From: Liolophura sinensis
Taxonomy: Eukaryota > Mollusca > Polyplacophora > Chitonida > Chitonidae
Direction of reading: 5' to 3'
Length of the DNA stretch: 64,000 bases
NCBI RefSeq assembly: GCF_032854445.1
Contig: NC_088304.1
Coordinates: 14,335,704 to 14,399,703, forward strand
Shown here: positions 51,901 through 62,580 of the stretch, one piece after another
Position numbering within the stretch: the first letter of the stretch is position 1
Layout: every line of letters starts with the position of its first letter
Made by a program: the position numbers and the translations under genes
The notes under the pieces: generated by a model
Told to the model about the DNA's origin: nothing
Database searches by the model: none
Seen by the model: the letters and a program-made list of their open reading frames with translations, nothing else

Positions 51901-52292
51901 GTACCACCCACCAGTGGTTGTAGAACCCTGCATTACTGTCGTTTTAGTTGGATGTTCCTAAATTCTTGGCTTTATTTGCGATCTGAGGACTTTCACCGTA
52001 GAATCTTTCTGAGCGGATTGAGTCTTTCTGGCTTGCTTGTATACAGGTCGCATATCATGGCTGCAACCCATGCAAAAGTAAAATGATATTCGTTTGTATT
52101 ATCAATCGCCTATTTTCAGTCAGCTTTTGGGTAAACACATTATCGCCTAATTCTATGCAATTTAATTGACAATATGCCAGTTAAGGTACACTGTTAAGAC
52201 TGACGTCACTGTTTAAATTTGCCATCAGGATTTATTGTACCGTTACCCGTTGTATGTGTTTATTTCATACGTTTTGTGGTTAAGGCCTGGGT
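48916..52292. other. Intergenic stretch, nothing recognised
   Basis: A GC-richer patch around 49560-50240 has overlapping open frames on both strands (49564-49821 plus; 49832-50071 and 49989-50231 minus). None has a recognisable domain. A lone CRE is at 52201-52208. Confidence 0.5.
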
Positions 52293-53690
52293 TGTGATCA
52301 CCGTGACAGATGTGTACGGTGTGGCGGATTTATGTACATTGTGGTGGATTGTGCACTCATACATGGTCCGCTTCGGGACCGGTAGATCCAGGATCGATCC
52401 TTGATCGAGTCACACCTAAGACTTTAAAAGAGGAAGTTGTAAATTCCTCGCTTGGCGTTCAGCATGAAGGGGATAATGCAACGACTGGTTGACCCGTATC
52501 AGTATAATGGCTCGGGCGGGGCGGCTTACTTGCCTTCGGTAAGTCGTCTCAGTGAAGCAGCACTAAATAAAAGAGCGGTGGAAATCCGTCCTGCAACAAG
52601 GAGGCACATTACACGTACATGCACCCTAATGATTCCTTCGTCGTCATATGACTGAAAAATTGTTGAGTACGACGTTAAACCCCAAGCACTCACTCACTCA
52701 CTCATACATGGGCCACCGTCAGAGATATGTACATTGCGGTAGGCATGCACCTACATGAGCAACGTGACAGAGGTGTACATTGTGGTGAATTGTGCACTCA
52801 TACATGGGCCACCTTCAGAGATATGTGTATTGCGGTATGTTGCATGCACCTACATGAGCAACGTGACAGAGGTGTACATTGTGGTGAATTGTGCACGCAT
52901 ACATGGGCCACCTTCAGAGATATGTGTATTGCGGTATGTTGCATGCACCTACATGAGCAACGTGACAGATGTGTACATTGTGGTGGGTTGTGCGCGCATA
53001 CATAAGCACCATGAGAGACGTGTGCGTTGTTGTGGGTTGTTCGAATCTACGTGAGCACTGTAGCAATTGTGTACATTGTGGTGGGTTGTGCGCGCATACA
53101 TGAGGCACCGTCACAGATATGTACATTGCGGTATGTTGTATACACCTACTTGAGCCACCTTGACAGATATGTACATTGTGGTGGGGTTGTACCCCGCTAC
53201 ATGAGTCACCGTGACAGATTTGTCCATTCTGGCGGGTTTTGCGCACCTACAATAGCCACCGTGACAGATATGTACATTGTGGTGGGGTTGTACCCCCCTA
53301 CATGAGTCACCGTGACAGATTTGTCCATTCTGGCGGGTTTTGCGCACCTACAATAGCCACCTTGACAGATATGTACACTGTGGTTGGGTTGTACGCCCCT
53401 ACATGAGTCACCGTGACAGATGTGTACATTGTGGTTGGGTTGTACGCACCTATATGAGCCACCGTGACAGATGTGTACATCGTGGTTGGGTTGTAAACGT
53501 CTAGTTAAGCACCGTGATAGATGTGTAGATACTAGTGGGTTATGCAGGCGTGCATAACCACTGAAACGGATATATGCTATGTGATTAGTTGTACGCATCT
53601 ATACAAGTGTTCTGTGACAACAGATGTGTACTTTGTGGTCGATTGTACACACCTACAAGTGACGATGACCGACAATATGCCCACAAGCAC
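52293..53690. repeat. Minisatellite, about 50-bp unit, interrupted by a SINE
   Basis: Units contain GTGACAGATGTGTACATTGT, GGTGGGTTGTGC and CATACATGRGCCACC. Variants alternate, giving a dimer period of 99 bp near 52744-53040 (CATGCACCTACATGAGC at 52744, 52843 and 52942) and 101 bp near 53206-53400. The array starts at about 52293, is interrupted at 52367-52699 by a SINE, and resumes. Open frames on both strands (52727-53347 and 53206-53598) read the repeat and are not genes. Confidence 0.93.
52367..52699 (+). mobile_element. tRNA-derived SINE inserted in the minisatellite, 12-bp TSD
   Basis: Starts within a tRNA-like head (TCCGCTTCGGGACCGGTAGA, then GGATCGATCCTTGATCGAG). It carries a body with TTGGCGTTCAGCATGAAGGG and GTATCAGTATAATGGCTCGG, and ends TTGAGTACGACGTTAAACCC followed by a (CACT)n tail. 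It is flanked by ACTCATACATGG at 52355-52366 and 52700-52711. The flanks on both sides are minisatellite units, so insertion followed array formation. The A-box end appears missing (5' truncated). Confidence 0.9.
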
Positions 53691-54135
53691 TTATCCCACG
53701 CTAGACGATAGTATGGCCTAATAACGTGCAAGTAGTCATGGAAAAAAAGGTCAACTTAGTCCGATATGATGGGCAAACGCGCCTGCACCTGCCGCTAATT
53801 TGGGATGATTTTCTACGATTCTCCTGTCCGGTCGAGCTAGGCTCATTCTGCGGATATGCTGAATAATTTAATCGGTCGGTGCAATTCTCTTCTGGAAGTT
53901 GTCCAACAAATTCGCCGGTTGACATGTGCAAATGAATGCTAATTGTCCAAAACGTTCGGAGGCAGGATGGTAATGACACTGGCGCTGCCATATCCGTGAT
54001 GGAGCTAACAACCCGACTTTTTGTGTTTAAGGCTCCCTTGGTTCTTTTTTCTCTGCTCCATCGTATACACAGATGTTGTACGTTTGTTCCAACAGCCATA
54101 GATAGCCACGCGTCATCACATTTTTACATTGTTTT
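53691..54135. other. Intergenic stretch, nothing recognised
   Basis: Contains a 132-codon minus-strand open frame (53701-54099) with no recognisable domain. Probably chance, but it is one of the longer non-repeat frames. Confidence 0.45.
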
Positions 54136-54350
54136 AACGTCTAATAAATTGCAATTAACATCAGTGCATGTTTAAAGGTGTATTTTTTACTTAATTCTGC
54201 TTAATCTATGATGAAAGCGGGTGCGTAATTTGCTTCCATTTATGCATTTACATGAACAGTTAGAATAAAACCCTGAACCAGGAACAGTGACAAGAGGCCG
54301 TATTTCACCGGTGACGTGTGACCAGCTATTACACAGTTACCAGCTATCAC
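54136..54350. repeat. Unclassified dispersed repeat, copy 1
   Basis: Shares ordered blocks with 55684-55810 (CTAATAAATTGCAATTAACA; ACTTAATTCTGCTTAA; TTTATGCATTTACATGAA) and with 61370-61480 (ATGAACAGTTAGAATAA; TATTTCACCGGTGA). No tRNA head or coding frame is recognised. Confidence 0.7.
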
Positions 54351-55341
54351 ACAGTTGTCCCTGCTCTGGTTCTAATCTCTACTATTAAATACAGATAGTT
54401 CCAAGGCTGAATAACTGAGTATACCAAAATTAGGGGTATTAAATGGTTTTATTGTAAAACAAACTGTAGACGATTTCCATAGAATTATCTTTAGTATTAA
54501 AAATGTGTACTGACTGGTTTTAGGCAACAGCACAGAGCTTCGTATAACCGCCGTCCAACATACAAATCTGTTGTTACTAAACATAGTATTTTGAGGTGTT
54601 TATAAAGGGAAGACTAATTTTTACAGAGCCTATTGGTGGAAGCCGACCAACAAACATCATCGACAGTTTATTGTCATCATGATCCCACGTGGAATGAAAG
54701 TGGAGGTTCTCCCTGTCAGCGATCGGTTTTGAATTTTCTTCCCACGTGTCCCCATCACTCTGCGTCCATGACAATATTATATAAATTGAAGGCCAAACCC
54801 CTCTGTAGTAGAATTTCCCCCAATTTTGATGTCGTCGTAGTCGTAGTACCCTTAATGTTCCTCACCCGCTGTCGAGCCCCTGGGCAATTATGGGTTAACG
54901 TGATCAAATTGCGAATATATTGGGGTTTTTTTTCACAGGTCACGATATATTTGCACCAGTGTATATATATATATATACGTGTGTGTGTGTATGAACTTAG
55001 GTTTCTTACTCTGCCTTACTGCAGAAAGATATACAAGTATCTCATTATACAAGCCTGTTTGAAGTTTCACAATGAATATTTAATGTTCGTTGCATATATG
55101 ATCACTGTATATGAACGTATTGCCTTCTGGCATTACATATACGGTAACTCGGCGAAATAAAATTTTACAAGATTTTTACCTCGTATTCTCAGACGTATTC
55201 AAAAGAATACAAATATTCGCCATCATATACGGACCAGTTTTGGAGTAGCCCTGCAGTTGAAAACTACCTCTTTTTAAAAGTGTAAAGTTATATTTTATTT
55301 GTTTGACACCCAATAACACACAGTGGCAACGTACGGAACCT

Positions 55342-55377
55342 TACACTAATGCATCTAACTCCGGATGCATTAGTGTA
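55342..55377. repeat. 14-bp inverted repeat with 8-base loop
   Basis: TACACTAATGCATC (55342-55355) and GATGCATTAGTGTA (55364-55377) are exact reverse complements. Pairing continues outward with one T-G wobble and then two C-G pairs. A short hairpin of unknown role. Confidence 0.85.
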
Positions 55378-55579
55378 GGGTTTCCTGCCTTTATATAATA
55401 TGTGTTATAATATGACATATTTGCCCCCCCCCCTCCCACACACACACATTCCTCAGGGGAGGGGATTGGTGGACAAGTTGCTGAAACAGTAGACAGCGGC
55501 ATGGAGTGTGCTAAAAGGGCGTAAAGTCCAGAGGCAGAGGATTTGTGAACGTTGATGAAATAATATATACGCATGTATA

Positions 55580-55880
55580 TTCATGCAATGAATATGGCTT
55601 TTGGTATTGCCAGGTTAAAGTGTAGTGTTTTCTACATTATAACGTCGTCATGTACGTATCCATGCTGTGCTGATTCTAAACCTGTGAAGTCTAACAAATT
55701 GCCATCAACATCGCTGCATGGTTTGGGGTGGTTTTTTTTAACTTAATTCTGCTTAAGCCATGGTGCTTGAGGGCGAGTAATTGCTTCTGTTTATGCATTT
55801 ATATGAATCTTCATACAATGAATATGGATTTTGGTATTTTTAGGTTAATACGAAGTGTTTTCTGCATTATGAAATGATGA
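55580..55880. repeat. Unclassified dispersed repeat, copy 2, with partial tandem duplication
   Basis: The segment TTCATGCAATGAATATGGCT at 55580 recurs diverged as TTCATACAATGAATATGGAT at 55810 (period 230), followed in both by TTTTGGTATT and AAGTGTAGTGTTTTCT-like sequence. Between them, 55684-55810 matches the copy at 54136. Confidence 0.7.
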
Positions 55881-58471
55881 ATTATGAATTATGAATTTAC
55901 TTGTCCATGTTTTACAGAAAATCCGAATTGGACGAAACGCCGTGTGGAATTTCAACACACATGGACGAGTGGGTGTACAATATCATCCCAAGACACTTCC
56001 GAATGACCGATTTATGACATAGCTCAACGCAAGCACTTTCAACCGCCCCACCCCCACCACACCCCCCGTACATCTAACCATCATGTATAGGAATAATAAA
56101 GATGTTCATTCCCGGATTTCTTGCTTTTCTTCACGCTTGAACAAGTTATATGGCAAACATATACCTTCAGTATAGATTTGTTAATCAGTCAATCATTATA
56201 AATTCTATGCTGTATCAAAACATTGGCCTGGAAGAGGTTTTTCATCCCCATTGTCGTTACGCTTTGCACTCGGTATCCTGAACGAGAATTTATCATTACG
56301 TCGACTTTGCTTTTCCCTTCATCGTATTTGTCAGAGTTTAGGAATCAACAAATAATGAACATTTTTCCTCGATTAAAATTTCCTCGTCATAGCTTCTAAA
56401 ACCTGTTATTATTATTAGGTTTTATTACTCAATTTCACAGAATACAAACATAAATGAGAGCCCTGGGGAAAGCCACGAACATCCACAGGTTGCTGAAAGA
56501 CCTTAAAACGTACGGCGGGATAACATATAATGACAGTCTATGGGTAGACAATATACCAGTGCAGAATATGACTCTAATTAGCACATATTACTGAATAAAC
56601 ACAGACATGTGGGGTTTATACAGTAGTTATCGTTTGATTGTTACTGGATTCAATTCTCGTTAACAAGGAGTATGATGTTTTTGCGCACTATTTCTCCAAG
56701 AGACATTACCCTGTGCATGACATACATTTCACTATGGCGTTACAGCTATAAACGCGGACAGTAGACAACAGCTGATTGATTTCATTGTGCCACACTTATA
56801 CCTATATAATAAATACATGCATTAAGCTCGTCGCCTTTGTGTCAGACCAATACTACATCCTAGCAGATGACACCATTTCGATGACTTATCTTGTGTGAAG
56901 ATCGCTAATAACTGATAAAAGGTGAAACTTCGTTTTTCAGGCCATCCAAATATATGTGGTATATAGAACAACGTTTGTAGATCCGTATCTCCAGATTAGC
57001 TGGATGGCAATGATACCATCCGGCGCTGGAAAGTATGGCGAATTTGGCAGCGTATTATGTGTATAGAGGTGGATGTATTTGTAAATCGTTTTTATAATTT
57101 TTCCATTGTTAAGATGTTATAGATATATAATTTAAAATAACCCACCGGTTTCTCCACAAAATCAATGCCAGATTGGCAAACAAACAGCTGTTGCAACACA
57201 GCTGAATTGAGTTGAATGTGGAATTGGATTTTTTTTGTCAGCTTTATCGTGCTTATTTAAACGTTGATAAGCAGAGTAGAGAGGGAAATGTGGTTAATAT
57301 GCACCTTTCCAACGTTTTTGGCCTCTGCAATCTAGAAAACCAGATCCAGCTATAACAAAAATATGACCAAAATTTTTGTGCCCGGAAGCCTTGGATAACG
57401 GCACTGTATCCATACAACAATACACTGAATTTTGTGTAATTCCAACCACATGGACGTCATGCCAGAGGTGTTCGCATTCCCCACAGATACGGATTAATCC
57501 GTGTTATTAATTGCCCGTCAACTCGTCGAATTAGACTACACAGTTGAATGAAAATAAGACGTGGTATTTTATATGGTTGTAGTATTCGAACAATAGCATC
57601 GCGTGATCCCGGCTTACAAAACCGACGAACTCTTCTCATTCAATTTGTCTATCTCGAAGAGTATAGATACGACAAACCACATTGTGTGAACGTGACATCA
57701 TATGAATCCCTTTGTCCTTATCACCCTATAAATACATAAATGTAACACTGGGATAAATATTAAAACTATTTAATTCAACAAACATTAAAATACAGAAAAT
57801 AAGGTTTAGTTCTTTTGATGTGATCTACATACCCCCGATCTGAGACTTACTCAAAGCCGTCACGTACAATTTGCAATCGGTATTGTTTACACCAACATTC
57901 CGCTTTAGTGTTGTTACTGACATTGTTCTGCTCATAATACACTATGAATTTGACTAATGAATTCAGGCCTATACATCAAGTTAATATCAGCTAAAAACTT
58001 CTGTGGCATTTATAGGGTGAATCATACCTGGCGAACTTCTGTAACGATTCCACGTGCCTGACATCAGAACTATGAACGCACGAGCTCTTCTGGATCTTCT
58101 AAAACACAAAGTTGACGACGTCTCTATGGTCGATTGCCTAGCACATACAACAAAACAATGAATATTATTAAACTTGGAAGGGTGTGATAATTGTTCGGGC
58201 TAATCCAATTCAGAATTCACTACAGTTGAATGAATGAAATAATCCTGAATATCCGATATTCCGATAAGCCGATAATCATGTTCAGTACACGGCAACTACT
58301 GTACTGACCCTATACTAGACGATCATGTAAAACTTCTTGTGATCAACAGGGATTTTTGCAGGAATAAAAGCACCTTAGCTACAGGTATTATTACTAACTA
58401 CAGAAGAGCATTTGAGCTACCGTTTGATAGTTGACACATGTTCGTAGGAAACGGGTGTCTAGTTTCTAGAC
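55881..58471. other. Intergenic stretch, nothing recognised
   Basis: AT-rich. The overlapping short open frames at 57457-57739 on both strands have no recognisable domains. A small V-SINE-core-like fragment may lie near 56462-56520 (CCACGAACATCCACAGGTTG), too short to call. Confidence 0.5.
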
Positions 58472-58483
58472 ATTGTCTAGTAA

Positions 58484-58583
58484 AACCAGCTCATGCTGGC
58501 TTCCTCTCTGGCCGTAAGTGGGAAGGTCTGGCAGCAACCTGCGGATGGTCGTGGGTTTCCCAATCAAATAAATAAATAAATAA
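58484..58583 (+). mobile_element. Internally deleted V-SINE-like element with perfect 12-bp TSD
   Basis: Holds the central segment CAGCTCATGCTGGCTTCCTC to GGATGGTCGTGGGTTTCCC, then jumps straight to AATCAAATAAATAAATAAAT, skipping the whole CCGG...TATTCTTGAG...CGGCGTAAAA part seen in the other copies. It is flanked by ATTGTCTAGTAA at 58472-58483 and 58584-58595. Confidence 0.92.
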
Positions 58584-58599
58584 ATTGTCTAGTAATGGC

Positions 58600-59189
58600 A
58601 GTTAAACCCAGCTACAGAGGAGACGTGTGTAGCTGGCTGTAGATACAGGCATATCATGCAGAGAACAATAAAGAACTGCTAAGACACATATTAGAGGCAG
58701 ATGCGAATAAAGACATAACTTGTAGAAGCAGAAGACGCATAAAACTGAAGATGAAGAGAAATAACGACAGTGTATATGGTGATAAGAAGAAAGTTGTAAG
58801 ATGCACACAGATGTACATGCTGCCGATGAAGAGAGAGAATACACATACGCTGTGTTGCACAATAAGTACACACTTCACATGTTGCTTCAAGTATTCGCGA
58901 AAAGAAAATGTATCCGCTGTAGATTTAGATGATTACAGCTTAACGTCATAATCAAGAATTCAACTCTATGACCGTCAGTTTTACGGGTGCAGGAAACCTG
59001 GGTCCAGTCAGAGAGAGTATATACAAATAAACTGTGTACAGCTGAGATTAACCTCACATCTAGTACATACGCTGTTGATGTTGATACGGACAAACCTAAC
59101 AAGTGCTGAAACGTACATACTTTGTCGATAAAGAGAAAGATTCATGCTGTGTATGCTGAAAGGAGCAATAAACCAACAGAAGAGCCGAG
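58600..59189. repeat. Degenerate edge of the 58/42-bp minisatellite family
   Basis: Scattered matches to the array motifs CTGTAGATGCTGAT, GACGCATA and GAGAGAGAA recur at irregular spacing. Both strands are open over parts of it because of the low complexity. Interpreted as old, mutated array units. Confidence 0.5.
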
Positions 59190-59551
59190 ACGCATATGTT
59201 GATACATGGAGAGTTAAGCCCAGCAATGGCGTCCACGCATATGTTGATACATGGAGAGTTAAGCCCAGCAATGGCGTCGAAACATGTAAGCTGTAGATAC
59301 TGATACAAGGAGAGTTAAGCCTCGCAAGTGATGCGACGCATATAAGCTGTAGATGCTGATATGCAGGGAGAATGAAGCTCCTTAAGTACTGCAACGCATG
59401 TAAGCTGTAGATGCTGATATACAAGGACAATTAAGCCCCACAAGTGCTGCGAGGCATACAAGCTGTAGATACGGATGACAGTTCAGCCTGCAAAGTGCGG
59501 CAACGCATATTAGCTGTAGAAGCTGATGAGGGTTAAGCACCGGAAGTTGCT
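59190..59551. repeat. Minisatellite with 45-bp and 56-58-bp units
   Basis: Two near-identical 45-bp units start at 59190 and 59235 (ACGCATATGTTGATACATGG). From 59287, units beginning TAAGCTGTAGATRCTGATA recur at 59343, 59401 and about 59459, 56-58 bp apart. Each contains a GGACAATTAAGCC-like block and a GCTGCGACGCAT-like block. Confidence 0.85.
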
Positions 59552-60068
59552 TAAGCTGTAGATTCTGATGAGGACAATTACGCCTACCAAGGGTAAGCTG
59601 TAGATGCTGATGAGGACAATTACGCCTACCAAGGGTAAGCTGTAGATGCTGACGAGGACAATTACGCCTACCAAGGGTAAGCTGTAGATGCTGATGAAGA
59701 CAATTACGCCTACCAAGGGTAAACTGTAGATGCTGACGAAGACAATTACGCCTACCAAGGGTAAGCTGTAGATGCTGACGAGGTCAATTACGCCTACCAA
59801 GGGTAAGCTGTAGATGCTGATGAGGACAATTACGCTTACCAAGGGTAAGCTGTAGATGCTGACGAGGACAATTACGCCTACCAAGGGTAAGCTGTAGATG
59901 CTGATGAGGACAATTACGCCTACCAAGGGTAAGCTGTAGATGCTGACGAGGACAATTACGCCTACCAAGGGTAAGCTGTAGATGCTGACGAGGACAATTA
60001 CGCCTACCAAGGGTAAGCTGTAGGTGCTGATGAGGAGAATTACGCCTACCAAGGGTAAGCTGTAGATT
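59552..60068. repeat. Minisatellite, 42-bp unit, 12 copies
   Basis: The start motif TAAGCTGTAG lies at 59552, 59594, 59636 and then every 42 bp to 60056 (one copy has TAAACTG). Copies are nearly identical. The unit is 14 codons long. The minus strand is therefore open in two frames for up to 180 codons, read as repeats of PLVGVIVLVSIYSL. I treat these as repeat by-products, not genes. Confidence 0.96.
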
Positions 60069-61350
60069 CAAAAACAGACATGATTAAACCCTGCAGATGC
60101 TGAATCTTACACAACGCAAATGGTGTAATGGTCATAAACTGAGATAGATGCATGAATAAGATATATGCTGTAGATGATGACATGGACATGCTCCGCAGGA
60201 GCGGAGACGCATATTATCTACAGAAATGCAATGATATACAGACATATCCTGATTAAAACTCAACCAGCAAATGCTGCGATGCATGCGCAGATAAAAAAAA
60301 AAATACATGATAGAGATCTTCGTGCCGAGGCTGACATACGGGATATACAGTGAACACATACTAATAACAGTATTTCATGCAAACATACGCACTATATAAA
60401 TTCTCAGTCAGTTCTTTGTGGCATTGTCAACCGATCGGAGAAACAAGGCTTTATAAAGCCGTATTCACATGAAGCGATTGGTCGTATCGACTCATCCTAT
60501 TCGACAATTAGAATGCAAACAGGAAACATGGGAGTTTCGAGTTCGAACTCTTTCATCGTTGAAGTTAGAAAAAGTCCAACTGCATAATGTGACCTGTCAA
60601 AAGTGTTAGGCAACTATTTTTAATCACATTCACTATAACATGGGCGTCTGTAAAATGTTTCATAGAGTAGACTATAGTATATACGACATATATGATGGCT
60701 CATGCCCGTTGAAAGGCGGTATTAAATAGGACGCCTTCACTATAATTTTACGGTATTTTGCAAGTTTTCGTTTGCATGATGAAAAATGTTTGTGTGCAGA
60801 GAATATATCAACACCATATGAAGACAAGCTAGAGTTGTGTAGGACGAGCGTTGTGCATTGCTGATCGGACCGTAAGACTACCCGAGGATAGAGGCGCTGC
60901 AGAGGAAAGCCTGCCTGAGCGACGTTCCTGGCGGTGGTCCTCTGGGTGCGCTATCTGTGGATGACAGCTCCGGAACGTCGGCTTGACGCTATCAGACCTG
61001 TTCAAGTCGTTTGGTTTGTTTAGCCGTCAATAAAAGGTGGGCGACTTCGATTTTCTCCCATTATTTCCAACTCCATCACCGAAAGCTGACAAGTAAACGT
61101 CCTGGAGATGCTCGCTTCCCTGCGAATGGCCGCGACAGATAAGAACGAATTTCCATTTTATTAAAACCTCTCCCTCTAGTAAAAAAAATGTTGGACGTTT
61201 TGTATAAGCTGCAGTGAGCTTATCTTCTTTATGTCGCCAGAACATCACCCGAGCCCAAGTCAAAATCATATTATCAATATTTTTCTGTCTTTTGTACAGC
61301 TGACTGAAGGTATATATTTACATCAAATGTTGCATTTTGCATCTCGTTTA
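60069..61350. other. Array edge followed by sequence with no recognisable gene
   Basis: 60069-60360 carries further degenerate array motifs (GCTGTAGATGATGACATGGA and similar). 60840-60990 is GC-richer, with no family recognised. The 80-codon minus frame at 61027-61269 has no known domain. Confidence 0.5.
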
Positions 61351-61480
61351 CAGCCATGATGCTAAGGGGCCTATAAATTGTGTTAAGCATTTACACGAAC
61401 AGTTAGAACAATACCCAACTGTGATAAATTGACAATAGGCCCTATTTCACCGGTTATGCTTGACTATTTGCCACACAACA
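61351..61480. repeat. Unclassified dispersed repeat, copy 3 (partial)
   Basis: Matches the 3' half of the copy at 54136: AAGCATTTACACGAACAGTT, then TAGGCCCTATTTCACCGGTT, in the same order and spacing. Confidence 0.65.
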
Positions 61481-61579
61481 CTGATTTTATTCTCTATTCT
61501 GTACGGTAGTCTATTGCATAGTTACTTTGCCTTCATACTATTTAAGCATTACGTTGCTACGGGGGTAATTTTTTACACT

Positions 61580-61616
61580 GGGGGGGGGGGGATAAAAAAA
61601 TATATATATATCCCCC
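61580..61616. repeat. G-run, AT tract, C-run imperfect palindrome
   Basis: Twelve G, then ATAAAAAAATATATATATA, then TCCCCCC. The ends can pair as GGGGGGATA with TATCCCCCC. Low-complexity and prone to sequencing error. Confidence 0.75.
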
Positions 61617-62570
61617 CTCGCGAACGTTGATAATTATGAGGCAGACTCGGAAGTCTGTTTATTATTTGAACAATGGTGCTATGGTGGTTAACAGTGGTAA
61701 CGGAGAGGACGTGACCCACGCAAGCTAAGTCTTTTATTCCCGCGCCAGCGAAATGACGGTGTCCCGCGATTGCAGGGATGACGCTTGTTTACTTAGCTTC
61801 TTGCGCCCTCAATAGGACTCCAGTGTCGGCCAGCGTTCAGGACCGAGCGGCGCGCGCTGCACACGTGGAAGTAGATGGAATAAAAACACTACTGCTCAGT
61901 TCAAATAGAATTATCAACACTGAGTAAAACTGAGGGATTTGCTTTAGAAAAACATATTATTGTCCCCAGTGCTTTGCTGCAGCTTCCGTGCACCGTGCGT
62001 TAGGCCTTCACGTCCAATTTTGCCGTCTTGCCAACGTGTTGTTCCTTCATCTTAAGTAAACATGGCCGTCAGCGTTACATTCGACTAGTACAGTGCAGAA
62101 ATTACATCCAGCATCGATTCGACATGATTTGTGTTCATGGACAGACAGAGGACAGGGGAAATGTTAGACGAAATGACAAACCAAACCCTTGGTATATGTC
62201 AAATGACAGCGTTATCCAAGGCTGATCACAACTCCACTGATCTCCATGCATGGATTGCCAATATCTGTGGCAATCATTTGTGGCACTCTCTTCTACTTCC
62301 GGGTCACATTTAATGACCTTGATTAAAATTATCTTGCTACTGTAATTGCATACATCTGCCAAGGACTTTTATCTGAATTTCACCAGAAAATGTCATTAAT
62401 ACTCTGTAATATTATACGCTGTTTTAGCATAATGTGTTCCGACTAAACTTAACTTAAATTAAATAATGCGCAGACCGTATCTTAATTTTAATGTGTTAAT
62501 TACACATAAACCTAAAAGGGAATCTGATATTTTTAATATAAGTACATGATTTAAAACAGCATGGCCTGAT
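61617..62570. other. Intergenic stretch, nothing recognised
   Basis: A GC-richer patch at 61690-61870 has a short inverted pair (AAGCTAAGT near 61722 and ACTTAGCTT near 61791). Open frames at 62028-62362 overlap on both strands and match nothing known. Confidence 0.55.
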
Positions 62571-62580
62571 TATTGATTTT

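Noticed and set aside
53206-53598. 130-codon minus-strand frame rich in C and H, zinc-finger-like at first sight
   Set aside because: The spacing of C and H comes from the ~50-bp minisatellite. It lacks any real zinc-finger spacing.
54633-55160. 175-codon plus-strand open frame
   Set aside because: Crosses a GTC/GTAGTC-rich patch and a (TA)n/(GT)n tract. Antisense frames overlap it, and no domain is recognised. Length is within what AT-rich intergenic DNA can give by chance.
59510-60052. 180-codon minus-strand open frame with 14-residue repeat
   Set aside because: Entirely inside the 42-bp minisatellite. No start context, splice site or family match supports a gene.
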